From assembly GCA_002082585.1 (NCBI GenBank), contig CP020563.1, forward strand, positions 7,744,001-7,808,000: 64,000 nt of DNA, in the 5' to 3' direction. Both the position numbers and the translations under genes were made by a program. This DNA comes from Kitasatospora albolonga (GTDB taxonomy: Bacteria > Actinomycetota > Actinomycetes > Streptomycetales > Streptomycetaceae). The notes beneath the pieces are model-generated. The model was not told the origin of the DNA and did not search any database. It saw only the letters and a program-made list of their open reading frames with translations. Shown here in pieces: positions 1 to 9,127 of this stretch (position 1 is its first letter; every line of letters starts with the position of its first letter).

Positions 1-1
1 G

Positions 2-1126
2 CGCGCCGCGCTCGCCGCACTCTCCGCCGGGGTCCTGCTCGCCGCCGCCGGGTGCGACAGCCCCGCCGACCGCACCACCAAGGGCACGACGGGCACCGCG
101 GAGGCCGAGGACGTCCTCCTTCAGCCGCTCGCCGCCCCGGGCCCCGGACCGTTCACCAAGTCGACGGTCCGGGAGGCGCCCTCGCCGTCCCCCACCCCTT
201 CACCGGAGGGGTCGGAGAGTCCGGAGGAGGGCGGCGCGTCCGCCACCCGTACGGTCCATCGGGTCTCGGGCGCCGTCCCCGGGCTCTACGGCGGCACCCG
301 GTCCGAGGCGTCCTGCGACGTCGAGCAGCAGATCCGGCTGCTGACCGCCGACCGGGACAAGGCCCGCGCCTTCGCCGGGGAGGCGGACATCGAGGCCGTA
401 CAGATCCCGGGCTACCTGAAGGCGCTCACCCCGGTGGTCCTGCGCGCCGACACTCAGGTCACCAGCCACGGCTACAGCGCCGGAAAGGCCACCGCCTTCC
501 AGGCCGTGCTCCAGGCGGGCACCGCCGTCCTCGCCGACAGCCGGGGGCTGCCGAGGGTCCGCTGCGCCTGCGGCAATCCGCTGGACCCGCCGGTGGTCGC
601 GAAGGGGCAGGTGGCCCACCGGGGCGAGCGCTGGCCCGGTTACGACCCCGCCCGCATCCTGGCGGTCGGGCCGAGCGTCCAGCCGGTCACCGGTCTGGTC
701 ATCGTGGACGCCGCCGACAACACCTGGATCGAGCGGACCGTCGGCGACGGCGGCGGACGCGACCGGACCCCGGACGACCCGCCGCCGTACGAACCGAGCG
801 ACGACCTGCTCTTCCCGTCACCGGCCCGTCCCTCCGAGGAGGCGTCCCCCGAATCCACCCCGTCGGCCTCCGCCCCCTCCGAACCGGAGGAGCCCCGGTG
901 CCCGGAGTCCCCGGACGACCCGGCCGGGCTGCCGCCCGGCTGCCCGCCGCCCATGGACCCCGACCCCGGCACCGAGGCGCCGGACGACTTCGACGGCATG
1001 CCGACCGACGAGCCCTGGGAGCTGGAGGAGGACGGGCCCGACCCGGTCCCCGAGCCGACCCAGATCTTCCCCGGCGAGCCCGACGAGCCGATGGACTCCG
1101 AGATCCCCGAGCCGTTCGCGGGCTGA
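2..1126 (+). CDS. Secreted lipoprotein, DUF6777-like (5' end missing)
   Basis: The frame is open from the first bases, so the start lies left of the window; 374 residues are visible. They begin inside an Ala/Leu-rich signal peptide ending in a lipobox (AAAGC), so the protein should be lipid-anchored outside the membrane. A Ser/Pro/Glu linker (visible residues about 50-80) leads to a globular domain (about 85-240) with Cys residues in SEASCDVEQQ and RCACGNP, resembling the DUF6777 family of Streptomyces (recalled, not searched). The last 130 residues are very Pro/Glu/Asp-rich and probably disordered. An SpoIIE-type phosphatase gene starts 82 bp downstream on the same strand; I recall such genes beside DUF6777 genes. 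Function unknown. Confidence 0.8.
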   Translation, partial: RAALAALSAGVLLAAAGCDSPADRTTKGTTGTAEAEDVLLQPLAAPGPGPFTKSTVREAPSPSPTPSPEGSESPEEGGASATRTVHRVSGAVPGLYGGTRSEASCDVEQQIRLLTADRDKARAFAGEADIEAVQIPGYLKALTPVVLRADTQVTSHGYSAGKATAFQAVLQAGTAVLADSRGLPRVRCACGNPLDPPVVAKGQVAHRGERWPGYDPARILAVGPSVQPVTGLVIVDAADNTWIERTVGDGGGRDRTPDDPPPYEPSDDLLFPSPARPSEEASPESTPSASAPSEPEEPRCPESPDDPAGLPPGCPPPMDPDPGTEAPDDFDGMPTDEPWELEEDGPDPVPEPTQIFPGEPDEPMDSEIPEPFAG

Positions 1127-1208
1127 CCGGCCCACCCCCCTCAGCCCGTGCGGCGACCGCTCCGGCCGCCGCACGGATCACTCGAAGAATCGGACAAATG
1201 GTGGCAGA

Positions 1209-3284
1209 GTGGCCCACATGGATGATCGGGTAGCGGGTGCCCTGTCACTCCCGGACGACTGGCCCGCCCACCCGGACCTCAGCCTCGCCCTGAACCGTAT
1301 GGGCAGCTTCGACTGGGATCTGGACACCGGCCTCATGCACATGGACCAGCCCGCCCTCGACGTGTTCGACCTGACCGCCGAGGAGTACGACGACCGGCCT
1401 GCCTCGCTCGCGCAGCGCGTACCGACCGACGAGGCCGTACGCCTGGACGGGATGGTCTCGCAGGCGCTCAAGAGCGGGCGCGCCAACTACGGCGCCTACT
1501 TCCGCATCCAGCGCCGCGACGGAACCCTGCGCTGGACCCACACCCAGGGCTTCGTCCGCCGCGACGAGACCGGCCGGCCCCGCCGCATCATCGGGATCGT
1601 CCGCGACGCCACCCAGGAGCTCGCCGACTCCTCCGCCCGCCAGGAGCTGGACCTCGACCGCCGCCAGCGCACCAGCCTGGTGGAGGGCACCACGGCGGCC
1701 CTGGCCCACGCCCGTACGGTCAAGGACGTCATCGCCGTCCTCAAGAACTCCCAGGGCCTCGCCCACCTGGGCGCCACCAGCCTCGTCATGGGCCTGCTGG
1801 AGTCCGGCCGCATCCACCTGGTGGCCGACGGACCCGAGGGCGCGTACGTCCCCGGCACCCGGTTCACCCGGGTGGACGAGCAGTACCCGATGAGCGAGGT
1901 CGTCCGCACGCTCACCCCGCGCTTCATCGAGTCCGCCGAGGACTTCGCCGACTCCTACCCGATCCTCTGGCCCAGCATCAGCCACCTCGGGATCACCTCG
2001 GCCGCCTACATGCCGCTGATCGCCCAGGCCCGCCCGATCGGCGCGCTGGGCCTGCTCTACCGCGACAAGGCGGGCTTCACCCCCGACGAGCGCAACCTGC
2101 TCATGGCGCTCGGCACCTCCATCGCCCAGAGCCTCCAGCGGGCCATGCTCTACGAGCAGGAGCACGACCTCGCCGAGGGGCTCCAGCAGGCGATGCTGCC
2201 CCGCCGGATTCCCGCCGTCCCCGGCGCCCAGGTCGCCGTCCGCTACCGCTCGGCCCGGCTCGGCCGGGACATCGGCGGCGACTGGTACGACCTGATCCCG
2301 CTGCCCGGCGGCCGGGTCGGCGCCGTCATCGGGGACGTACAGGGGCACGACACCCACGCCGCCGCCGTCATGGGACAGCTGCGGATCGTGCTGCGCGCCT
2401 ACGCCGCCGAGGGCCACAGCCCCGCCACCGTCATGGCCCGCGCCTCCGTCTTCCTCCACGAGCTGGACACCGACCGCTTCGCCACCTGCACCTACGCCGA
2501 GGTCGACCTGACCACCGGGGTCGTCCAGTTCGTCCGGGCGGGCCATGTCGACCCGCTGGTCCGGGACGTGGACGGGAGCTGCCGCCGGATGCCCGCCGAG
2601 GGCGGGCTGCCGCTCGGCCTCTCCGCCGAGTTCGGGCGGCTGGAGTACCCGGTGGGCACGGCGGAGCTGGACCCGGGCCAGACGATGATCCTGTTCACCG
2701 ACGGGCTGGTGGAGCTGCCCGGCTCCGACCTCGACGAGGGCATGCAGCTGCTGACCACGCTCGTCTCCAACGGCCCGCAGAACCTCCAGAAACTGGCCGA
2801 CGAACTCTGCGACGCCGTCGACGTGCGCGGCGGCCAGGACGACGTGGCGCTCCTGCTGCTCCGCCGCCGGGCCGCCCAGGCCCCCCAGCCCGGCGGACGG
2901 CTCCGCCAGCACGTCGCCCAGAACGACCCCGAGGCGCTCAGCTCGGCCCGGCACATGATCCGGGCGGCGGTACGCGCCTGGGGGGCCAAGGAGCGGGCCG
3001 ACGAGATCGAACTGGCCGCCGACGAGCTGATCACCAACGCCCTGATGCACACCGACGGCGGGGCCGTCGTGACGATCCGGGTGATGGCCGGCTCCGAGCG
3101 GCGGCTGCGCGTCGACGTGGAGGACCGCTCCAGCGCCCTGCCCCGGCGCCGGGACGCGGGGGAGTCGGGGGTCTCGGGGCGCGGGCTGATGCTCGTCGAC
3201 CGGCTGGCCGACGTCTGGGGCGTGGAGTCCCGGGGCAGCGGCAAGTGCGTGTGGTGCGAGTTCCTGATCCCCGAGCGGTCGTGA
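1209..3284 (+). CDS. PAS-GAF-PP2C (SpoIIE/RsbU) phosphatase with C-terminal HATPase domain
   Basis: This 691-aa soluble protein has a PAS domain (about 25-135, GSFDWDLDTG), a GAF domain (about 155-315), a PP2C/SpoIIE serine phosphatase domain (about 330-555, GGDWYD near 356 and IGDVQGHD near 375, with the metal-binding Asp residues) and an RsbW/SpoIIAB-like ATPase domain (about 575-690, N-box ADELITNALMH, G-box GRGLMLVD). Such proteins act in partner-switching control: the phosphatase dephosphorylates an anti-anti-sigma factor and the ATPase domain phosphorylates it or binds sigma. The PAS and GAF domains presumably sense a small ligand or redox state. The start is GTG at 1209, or ATG at 1218. 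No anti-anti-sigma partner is encoded nearby, so the target is unknown. Confidence 0.93.
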   Translation: MAHMDDRVAGALSLPDDWPAHPDLSLALNRMGSFDWDLDTGLMHMDQPALDVFDLTAEEYDDRPASLAQRVPTDEAVRLDGMVSQALKSGRANYGAYFRIQRRDGTLRWTHTQGFVRRDETGRPRRIIGIVRDATQELADSSARQELDLDRRQRTSLVEGTTAALAHARTVKDVIAVLKNSQGLAHLGATSLVMGLLESGRIHLVADGPEGAYVPGTRFTRVDEQYPMSEVVRTLTPRFIESAEDFADSYPILWPSISHLGITSAAYMPLIAQARPIGALGLLYRDKAGFTPDERNLLMALGTSIAQSLQRAMLYEQEHDLAEGLQQAMLPRRIPAVPGAQVAVRYRSARLGRDIGGDWYDLIPLPGGRVGAVIGDVQGHDTHAAAVMGQLRIVLRAYAAEGHSPATVMARASVFLHELDTDRFATCTYAEVDLTTGVVQFVRAGHVDPLVRDVDGSCRRMPAEGGLPLGLSAEFGRLEYPVGTAELDPGQTMILFTDGLVELPGSDLDEGMQLLTTLVSNGPQNLQKLADELCDAVDVRGGQDDVALLLLRRRAAQAPQPGGRLRQHVAQNDPEALSSARHMIRAAVRAWGAKERADEIELAADELITNALMHTDGGAVVTIRVMAGSERRLRVDVEDRSSALPRRRDAGESGVSGRGLMLVDRLADVWGVESRGSGKCVWCEFLIPERS

Positions 3285-3302
3285 TGCGCGGAGACCCGTG
3301 CT

Positions 3303-3338
3303 GTAACAGTACGTAACATGTCCGTACTTGACCGTAAC
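3303..3338. promoter_or_regulatory. GTAAC-repeat region before the acyltransferase gene
   Basis: GTAAC occurs three times (3303, 3313 and 3334), the first two exactly one helical turn apart, with a TTGACC -35-like hexamer at 3328-3333. This is the only AT-richer patch between the phosphatase and acyltransferase genes and is the likely promoter or regulator site. I see no clear -10, and the regulator is unknown. Confidence 0.3.
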
Positions 3339-3401
3339 CGACCGCAAAGGATTGACTGCGGGGGTACGGCCGTTCCGCCCCCGACGACATGAGGCCCCCT
3401 G

Positions 3402-4769
3402 TTGGGAACCGAACTCCTGGCCCCGCTCGACCTGGCCTTCTGGCACCTCGAATCCGACGCCCACCCCATGCACCTGGGCGCGCTCGCCGTCTTCGCCCCG
3501 GTGCCGGGTGCCACCCCGCCCCACGTCCTGGAGCTGCTCCGCACCCGGGCCGCCGCGATCCCCCGGCTGCGGATGTGCGTACGGGACGTCCTGCTGCCGG
3601 TCGGCGGCGCCGCCTGGGCCGTGGACAAGGACTTCGACGTGCACCGGCACGTGCGCCGCGTCACCGTGGCCGACGGCGACTTCATGGCGGGCGCCACCCG
3701 GCTGGCCGGGGAGCTGATGGAACAGCCGCTGGGCCGGGGGCTGCCGCCCTGGCAGATGTACCTGATCGGCGGCGCCGCCGACGGGCCCTTCGCCGTGCTG
3801 GTCAAGCTGCACCACGCGCTGGCCGACGGGATGCGGGCGGTCGCCATCGGGGCCGGGATCTTCGACGAGATCGCCGCCACCACCGCCCGGTCCGCCGCGC
3901 GCGGCCGTCCCGCCGTCCCGCCCCGCTCCTGGCTCCCCGACCCCCGCGAGATGGCGGGCATGGCCCTCGGCCGGATCGGCGAGGTCGGCCGGGCGCTGGG
4001 CGTGGGCGCCTCCGTCGTCCGCGCGGGCCGCCTGGACCTGCGCTCCACCGCCCTCACCGCACCCTCCAGCGGCACCCGGCGGCTGGCCACCGCCGACCTG
4101 GACGCCACGGCCCTCCAGCGCGTCCGCCGGGCCGAGGGCGGCACCGCCAACGACATCCTGCTCGCCGTGGTCGCCGGGGCCCTGCGCCGCTGGATGGCGG
4201 AGCGCGGCGAGGCGCTGCCCGGCACCGACCCGCGCGCCCTGGTCCCCGTCTCCCGGCGCAGGCCCGGCGGTACGGTGACGGGGAACCGCCTCTCCGCCTA
4301 CCTCCTCGACCTGCCCGTCGGCGCGGCCGACCCCCGCGAACGGCTCCGGGCGGTCCGGGCGGCGATGGACCGCAACAAGGCGGCCGGGCCCCTCAAGGGC
4401 GCCGGAGCCGTCGCCGTACTCGCCGACCAACTGCACCCGCTGGCCCACCGGTTCGGCGCACCCCTGGCCGCGAACGCCGCCCGGATGCTCTTCGACCTGC
4501 TCGTCACCAGCGTGCCCCTGCCCCGCTCCGCGCTCTCGCTCGGCGGCTGCCCGCTGAGCGCGCTCTACCCGATGGCACCGCTGGCCCGGGGCCAGTCGCT
4601 GGCCGTCGCCCTGTCGACGTACGGCGGCCGGGTGCATGTGGGCCTGGTGGCGGACGGCAAGGCGCTGCCCGACCTGGACCGGCTGGCCGGGGCGGTGGCG
4701 GAGGAGTTCGGGGAGCTGGAGGCGCTGGTGACCGGCTCGGACGCCCGCGTGCCCGAGCCGGTCGTCTGA
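3402..4769 (+). CDS. WS/DGAT-family O-acyltransferase
   Basis: The protein (455 aa) belongs to the bifunctional wax ester synthase/acyl-CoA:diacylglycerol acyltransferase family that makes triacylglycerol or wax esters at the cytoplasmic membrane. The N-terminus (ELLAPLDLAFWHLE) is typical, and the catalytic HHxxxDG motif is intact as HHALADG at 137-143. A family-typical segment, GGTVTGNRLSAYLLDLP, lies near residue 288. Length matches the usual 450-480 aa. The start is TTG at 3402, chosen because the conserved N-terminus begins there; an ATG at 3389 is in another frame. It probably contributes to storage lipid, but which of the several Streptomyces paralogues it corresponds to cannot be told. 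Confidence 0.9.
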   Translation: MGTELLAPLDLAFWHLESDAHPMHLGALAVFAPVPGATPPHVLELLRTRAAAIPRLRMCVRDVLLPVGGAAWAVDKDFDVHRHVRRVTVADGDFMAGATRLAGELMEQPLGRGLPPWQMYLIGGAADGPFAVLVKLHHALADGMRAVAIGAGIFDEIAATTARSAARGRPAVPPRSWLPDPREMAGMALGRIGEVGRALGVGASVVRAGRLDLRSTALTAPSSGTRRLATADLDATALQRVRRAEGGTANDILLAVVAGALRRWMAERGEALPGTDPRALVPVSRRRPGGTVTGNRLSAYLLDLPVGAADPRERLRAVRAAMDRNKAAGPLKGAGAVAVLADQLHPLAHRFGAPLAANAARMLFDLLVTSVPLPRSALSLGGCPLSALYPMAPLARGQSLAVALSTYGGRVHVGLVADGKALPDLDRLAGAVAEEFGELEALVTGSDARVPEPVV

Positions 4770-4805
4770 CAGGCAGCCGTACGCCGCCTGCGGCAGGCTG
4801 GACGC

Positions 4806-5666
4806 ATGCCCGAGCTGCCCGAAGTCGAAGCCCTGCGGGTCTTCCTCGGCGACCACCTGGTCGGCAAGGAGATCGCCCGCGTCCTCCCGCTGGCGATCAG
4901 CGTCCTGAAGACGTACGACCCGCCGCTGACCGCCCTCGAAGGCACCACCGTCACCTCGGTCGCCCGCCACGGCAAGTTCCTCGACATCGGGGCGGGCGGG
5001 CTGCACCTCTGCACCCACCTGGCCCGGGCGGGGTGGCTGCGCTGGAAGGACTCCTTCCCGGCCGCCCCGCCGCGCCCCGGCAAGGGACCGCTCGCCCTGC
5101 GGCTGGTGACCGCGGACGGCGACGGCTTCGACCTCACGGAGATGGGCACCAAGAAGCGCCTCTCCGTCCACCTGGTGCGCGACCCCATGGAGGTCCCCGG
5201 CATCGCCCGCCTCGGCCCCGACCCCCTCGCCGACGCCTTCGACCGGGACGCGTTCGCCGCGGTCGTCGGCGGGGCGCGCCGCCAGATCAAGGGCGCGCTC
5301 CGCGACCAGTCGCTCATCGCGGGCATCGGCAACGCCTACAGCGACGAGATCCTGCATGTGGCGAAGATGTCCCCGTTCAAACGGACCGCCGACCTCGACG
5401 AGGACGACATCACCCGCCTGTACACCGCGCTGCGCACCACCCTGAAGGACGCCGTGGCGCGCTCCGCCGGGGTGGAGGCCGGAAAGCTCAAGTCCGAGAA
5501 GAGGAGCGGGATGCGCGTCCACGGCCGCACGGGGGAGCCCTGCCCGGTCTGCGGCGACACCATCCTGGAGGTCTCCTTCAGCGACTCCTCGCTCCAGTAC
5601 TGCCCCACCTGCCAGACGGGCGGCAAACCGCTGGCCGACCGGAGGATGTCCAAGTTCCTCAAGTGA
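4806..5666 (+). CDS. Fpg/Nei-family DNA glycosylase/AP lyase
   Basis: This 286-aa base-excision repair enzyme begins MPELPEVEALR: Pro2 is the catalytic nucleophile that attacks C1' of the damaged nucleotide and Glu3 the general acid. A Lys in ARHGKFL (about 58) matches the conserved lysine of the N-terminal domain. The helix-two-turn-helix region carries IAGIGNAYSDEI, and a C-terminal zinc finger has four Cys (CPVC near 246 and CPTC about 20 residues later). Streptomyces carry several Fpg/Nei paralogues, so I do not assign mutM; the substrate (8-oxoguanine or oxidised pyrimidine) is unclear. It stands alone 36 bp after the acyltransferase gene. Confidence 0.93.
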   Translation: MPELPEVEALRVFLGDHLVGKEIARVLPLAISVLKTYDPPLTALEGTTVTSVARHGKFLDIGAGGLHLCTHLARAGWLRWKDSFPAAPPRPGKGPLALRLVTADGDGFDLTEMGTKKRLSVHLVRDPMEVPGIARLGPDPLADAFDRDAFAAVVGGARRQIKGALRDQSLIAGIGNAYSDEILHVAKMSPFKRTADLDEDDITRLYTALRTTLKDAVARSAGVEAGKLKSEKRSGMRVHGRTGEPCPVCGDTILEVSFSDSSLQYCPTCQTGGKPLADRRMSKFLK

Positions 5667-5694
5667 CCCGCCGCCCGCCGGGCCGCCCGGCCGC

Positions 5695-6339
5695 TCACCG
5701 CGTCACCGTCACCAGCCGCCGCCCCTCCGCCGTCCGCACCTCGAAGCGGTCGATGCCCTCCGGTGGCAGCGCCGCCCCGCCCGCCACCTCCACCAGCCCG
5801 CCCCCCGCGCCCCCGGCCGACCAGCTGCCCACCGTCTCCTCGCTGCCGTCCCGGCCCACCGCGACCAGCGCGCACACCCCCTCGGCCGGCATCCGTACGG
5901 CCTCCAGCGCCACCGCCGTCCCCCACTCGTGACCCGCCGCCGTCACCACCGCCGCCGCCCCCGACCCCGGGTCCGCCCCCACCCACCGCTCCACCCGCAC
6001 CCCGCCCGGCCGGTCGCCCGCCGGACCGTCCGACGACCCCGCCACCGCCCACGGGCCGCCCACCGCCAGCACCACCGCCGCGACCAGCGCGAGCCGCCGC
6101 CGCCCCGCCCGGCGCCGCCCGTCCGCCACCGCCGCCACCAGCCGGTCCGCGAACCCGGGGCCCGGCCGCACCACCGGCCCGGCCACCGCCAGCCGGGCCG
6201 CCACCCCGGCCAGCTCGCGCGCCCGGACACGGCACAGCGGACACTCCTCCAGATGCTCCTCGAACCGGAAGGCGTCGGCCCTCCCGAGCACGCCCAGCGC
6301 ATAGGCCCCCACCCGGATGTGGGGCTCGGTCGTCTGCAT
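5695..6339 (-). CDS. Membrane anti-sigma-like protein with zinc-finger (zf-HC2) domain
   Basis: With ATG at 6339 the protein has 214 aa. Residues 1-45 form a zinc-binding anti-sigma domain with His29, Cys33 and Cys36 (HLEECPLC), and the hydrophobic stretch near 95-113 (LALVAAVVLAVGGPWAVAG) is a single membrane helix followed by an extracytoplasmic domain. Such proteins hold an ECF sigma factor until a redox or envelope signal releases it. No sigma gene is adjacent, which is unusual. A TTG at 6375 would add 12 residues, but similarity to the family begins at MQTTEPHIRVGAYALG. The gene is divergent from the LytTR regulator at 6411, with 71 bp between them. Confidence 0.8.
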   Translation of the reverse strand: MQTTEPHIRVGAYALGVLGRADAFRFEEHLEECPLCRVRARELAGVAARLAVAGPVVRPGPGFADRLVAAVADGRRRAGRRRLALVAAVVLAVGGPWAVAGSSDGPAGDRPGGVRVERWVGADPGSGAAAVVTAAGHEWGTAVALEAVRMPAEGVCALVAVGRDGSEETVGSWSAGGAGGGLVEVAGGAALPPEGIDRFEVRTAEGRRLVTVTR

Positions 6340-6410
6340 GTACTGCGGTACGGGAACAAGCCGGGATTCACTCAAGCCAGGAGGCCCCGGAGCCCCTAAA
6401 CTCCGGCCTC

Positions 6411-7163
6411 ATGCTGCGCGTACTCGCCGTCGACGACGAACCACCCGCCCTGGAGGAACTCCTCTACCTCCTGCGCGCCGACCCCCGTGTCCGCAGCGCC
6501 GAGGGCGCCACCGGGGCGACCGAGGCGCTGCGCCGCATCGGCGGCGCCGTGGACGCGGGCCCCGACGACCCGTCCGCGATCGACGTCGTCTTCCTCGACA
6601 TCCACATGGCGGGCCTCACCGGCCTCGACGTCGCCCAGCTGCTCGCCGGGTTCGCCTCGCCCCCGCTCATCGTCTTCGTCACCGCGCACGAGGGCTTCGC
6701 CGTGCACGCCTTCGACCTCAAGGCCGTCGACTACGTCCTCAAACCGGTCCGCCGCGAACGCCTCGCCGAGGCCGTGCGCCGGGTCGCCGAGCAGGTCGGG
6801 GACCGGTCGGCCCCGGTCAACGACACCGCCGCCGACCAGATCCCGGTCGAGCTGGGCGGCGTCATCCGCTTCGTCCCGGTCGACGAGATCGCGTACGCCG
6901 AGGCGCAGGGCGACTACGCCCGGCTGCACACCGCGACCGGCAGCCACCTCGTCCGCATCCCGCTCACCACCCTGGAGGAGCGCTGGCGCTCGCGCGGCTT
7001 CGTCCGCATCCACCGCCGCCACCTCGTGGCCCTCGACCGGATCGACGAGCTGCGGCTCGACGCGGGAAGCATGAGCGTGCGCATCGGGGAGGCCGAGCTC
7101 GCCGTCAGCCGCCGCCACACCCGGGCCCTGCGCGACCTGCTGATGCGCCAGGGCGGACGCTGA
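6411..7163 (+). CDS. LytTR-family response regulator
   Basis: A receiver domain (about 1-125) contains the acidic pair Asp8-Asp9, phosphoacceptor Asp63 in FLDIHMAGL and the conserved Lys in YVLKPV. It is followed by a LytTR DNA-binding domain (about 145-245, with AYAEAQGDYARLHT and FVRIHRRHLVAL). Total length is 250 aa. LytTR regulators bind direct repeats and usually pair with LytS-type kinases; the likely partner is the kinase at 9124-10344, the fourth gene of this set. Between them lie a small membrane protein and a sodium/solute symporter, so the pair probably senses a carboxylate and controls its uptake (inference). ATG at 6411 is the only good start. Confidence 0.92.
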   Translation: MLRVLAVDDEPPALEELLYLLRADPRVRSAEGATGATEALRRIGGAVDAGPDDPSAIDVVFLDIHMAGLTGLDVAQLLAGFASPPLIVFVTAHEGFAVHAFDLKAVDYVLKPVRRERLAEAVRRVAEQVGDRSAPVNDTAADQIPVELGGVIRFVPVDEIAYAEAQGDYARLHTATGSHLVRIPLTTLEERWRSRGFVRIHRRHLVALDRIDELRLDAGSMSVRIGEAELAVSRRHTRALRDLLMRQGGR

Positions 7164-7265
7164 CCGCGAAGCCGTCGATACGCTCGTGACCTGGGGTGAC
7201 CTCCGCCGAAGCCGCTCCGTGCAAGCCTTCCCAGCACGGCCTGCCGCCGCCTAGACTCCGAGCCC

Positions 7266-7628
7266 ATGTCACCGGAGACCGCACCCCGGCGCGAAGTCGT
7301 CACGGGAGAGCCCCGCCGGGTGCGTCCGCTGCCCCGCTACCGCACCCAGGCGGAGATCGAGGAGCAGACCGCCCTCGGCGGCGCCTACGTCCGCTCGCTG
7401 ATGCGCAGCCAGCTCCGCGCCGGACTCACCGTCTTCGCCGTGCTCGCCCTCGTCGCGGGCACCCTGCCGCTCCTCTTCGCCGCCCTGAACAGCTCCGCCC
7501 TCGTCTGGGCGGTCCTCGGCTTCGCCACCTACCCGCCGCTCACCCTGGCCGCCTGGTGGTACGTGCGCCGGGCCGAGCGCAACGAACGCGACTTCGCCCG
7601 GCTGGTGGAGGGCCGCCCCGCACCGTGA
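7266..7628 (+). CDS. Small two-helix membrane protein, symporter partner (DUF485-like)
   Basis: This 120-aa protein has a basic cytoplasmic N-terminus, a conserved-looking segment PRYRTQAEIEEQTALGGAYVRSLMRSQL, and two predicted membrane helices (about 58-78 and 81-101) followed by a short charged tail. It resembles the small subunits (DUF485 and similar) encoded directly before acetate/solute:sodium symporters. Its TGA overlaps the GTG start of the symporter gene (GTGA), which implies translational coupling. I infer that it assists assembly or regulation of the transporter; a specific family match would need a profile search. Confidence 0.82.
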   Translation: MSPETAPRREVVTGEPRRVRPLPRYRTQAEIEEQTALGGAYVRSLMRSQLRAGLTVFAVLALVAGTLPLLFAALNSSALVWAVLGFATYPPLTLAAWWYVRRAERNERDFARLVEGRPAP

Positions 7629-9127
7629 GCACCCCCGACCACACGGCGTCCTGGGTGGCGGTCGCCCTCGTCGTCCTCGCCACCGTCCTCGTCGGCGGCT
7701 TCGGCCTGCGCATCTCCCGTACGACCTCCGACTTCTACGTGGCGTCCCGGACCGTGCGGCCCCGGCTGAACGCCGCCGCGATCAGCGGGGAGTACCTCTC
7801 CGCCGCCTCCTTCCTCGGCGTCGCGGGGCTCGTCCTGCTGCACGGCCCCGACATGCTCTGGTACCCGGTCGGCTACACCGCCGGATACCTCGTGCTGCTG
7901 GTCTTCGTCGCCGCACCCTTGCGCCGCTCGGGGGCGTACACCCTGCCGGACTTCGCCGAGGGGCGGCTCGAATCGCTCCATGTCCGGCGGGTGGTGAGCA
8001 TTCTCGTGGTCGGCGCGGGGTGGCTCTACCTCGTCCCGCAGCTCCAGGGCGCCGGGCTGACGCTGAAGATCCTCACCGGGGCGCCCGGCTGGCTCGGCGA
8101 TGTGCTCGTCGCCACCGTGGTGATGGTCGCGGTGGCGGCGGGCGGGATGCGCTCCATCACCTTCGTCCAGGTCTTCCAGTACTGGCTGAAACTGACCGCG
8201 CTGCTGGTCCCCGCCCTCTTCCTCGTCCTCGCCTGGCAAGGCGACGGCCGCCCCCGGGTCAGCTTCGACGACCAGTTCGCCGTCTTCCGCGCCGACCACC
8301 CGCTCTACGCCACGTACGGACTCATCGTGGCGACCTTCCTCGGCACCATGGGCCTGCCGCACGTCGTCGTCCGCTTCTACACCAGCCCCAACGGCCGCGA
8401 CGCCCGCCGCACCACCGTCGCCGTCCTCGCCCTGGTCGGCCTCTTCTACCTGCTGCCGCCCATCTACGGGGCACTGGGCCGGTTGTACGCCCCCGAGCTG
8501 CGGTACGGGGGCGACGCCGACGCGGCCGTCCTGCTGCTGCCCGCCCGGGTCATCGGCGGGCTCGGCGGCGATCTGCTCGGCGCGCTGATCGCGGGCGGGG
8601 CGTTCGCCGCGTTCCTCTCCACCGCGTCCGGGCTCACCATGGCGGTCGCCGGGGTCATCACCCAGGACGTGCTGCCCTCACGCGGGGTGCGCCACTTCCG
8701 GCTCGCCACCGTCCTCGCCGTCGCCGTGCCGCTCGCCGGTTCGCTGCTGGTCAGCCGGGTGCCGGTGGCCGACGCGGTGGGCATGGCCTTCGCCGTCTCC
8801 GCCTCCTCCTTCTGCCCGCTGCTCGTCCTCGGCATCTGGTGGCGCCGCCTCACCCCGCCGGGCGCGGTCGCGGGGCTCCTGCTCGGCGGCGGCTCGGCCC
8901 TCCTCGCCGTCGCCATCACCGTGAGCGGGGCCGTCACCCCGCCCGGCTGGCCGCACGCCCTGCTCGCCTGGCCCGCCGTCTGGTCCGTCCCCGTGGGGTT
9001 TCTCGCCATGATCCTCGTCTCGCTCGCCACACCGGGGCGGATACCGCCGGGCACCAACGCGGCCATGACCCGCTTCCACCTCCCCGAGGCCCTGACCTCG
9101 GGGCGCGCCGCCGGGCGGGAGCGGTGA
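7625..9127 (+). CDS. Sodium:solute symporter (SSS family, ActP/MctC-like)
   Basis: This 500-aa integral membrane protein has about 13 hydrophobic helices and typical SSS features: SRTTSDFYVASRTVRPRLNA at the N-terminus, ISGEYLSAASFLGVAGL in helix 2, and the later motif GTMGLPHVVVRFYT. The closest relatives in memory are cation/acetate and monocarboxylate symporters. It probably imports a short-chain carboxylate driven by sodium or protons. It overlaps by 4 bp both the preceding small-protein gene and the following kinase gene (GTGA at 7625 and 9124), so one mRNA should encode transporter and sensor. The substrate cannot be deduced. Confidence 0.92.
   Translation: MSTPDHTASWVAVALVVLATVLVGGFGLRISRTTSDFYVASRTVRPRLNAAAISGEYLSAASFLGVAGLVLLHGPDMLWYPVGYTAGYLVLLVFVAAPLRRSGAYTLPDFAEGRLESLHVRRVVSILVVGAGWLYLVPQLQGAGLTLKILTGAPGWLGDVLVATVVMVAVAAGGMRSITFVQVFQYWLKLTALLVPALFLVLAWQGDGRPRVSFDDQFAVFRADHPLYATYGLIVATFLGTMGLPHVVVRFYTSPNGRDARRTTVAVLALVGLFYLLPPIYGALGRLYAPELRYGGDADAAVLLLPARVIGGLGGDLLGALIAGGAFAAFLSTASGLTMAVAGVITQDVLPSRGVRHFRLATVLAVAVPLAGSLLVSRVPVADAVGMAFAVSASSFCPLLVLGIWWRRLTPPGAVAGLLLGGGSALLAVAITVSGAVTPPGWPHALLAWPAVWSVPVGFLAMILVSLATPGRIPPGTNAAMTRFHLPEALTSGRAAGRER

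Noticed and set aside
1245..5522. A 1425-codon open frame on the minus strand across the phosphatase, acyltransferase and glycosylase genes
   Set aside because: It is a shadow of high-GC codon bias: it covers three recognisable genes on the other strand and shows only His/Gly/Val/Pro-rich low-complexity sequence.
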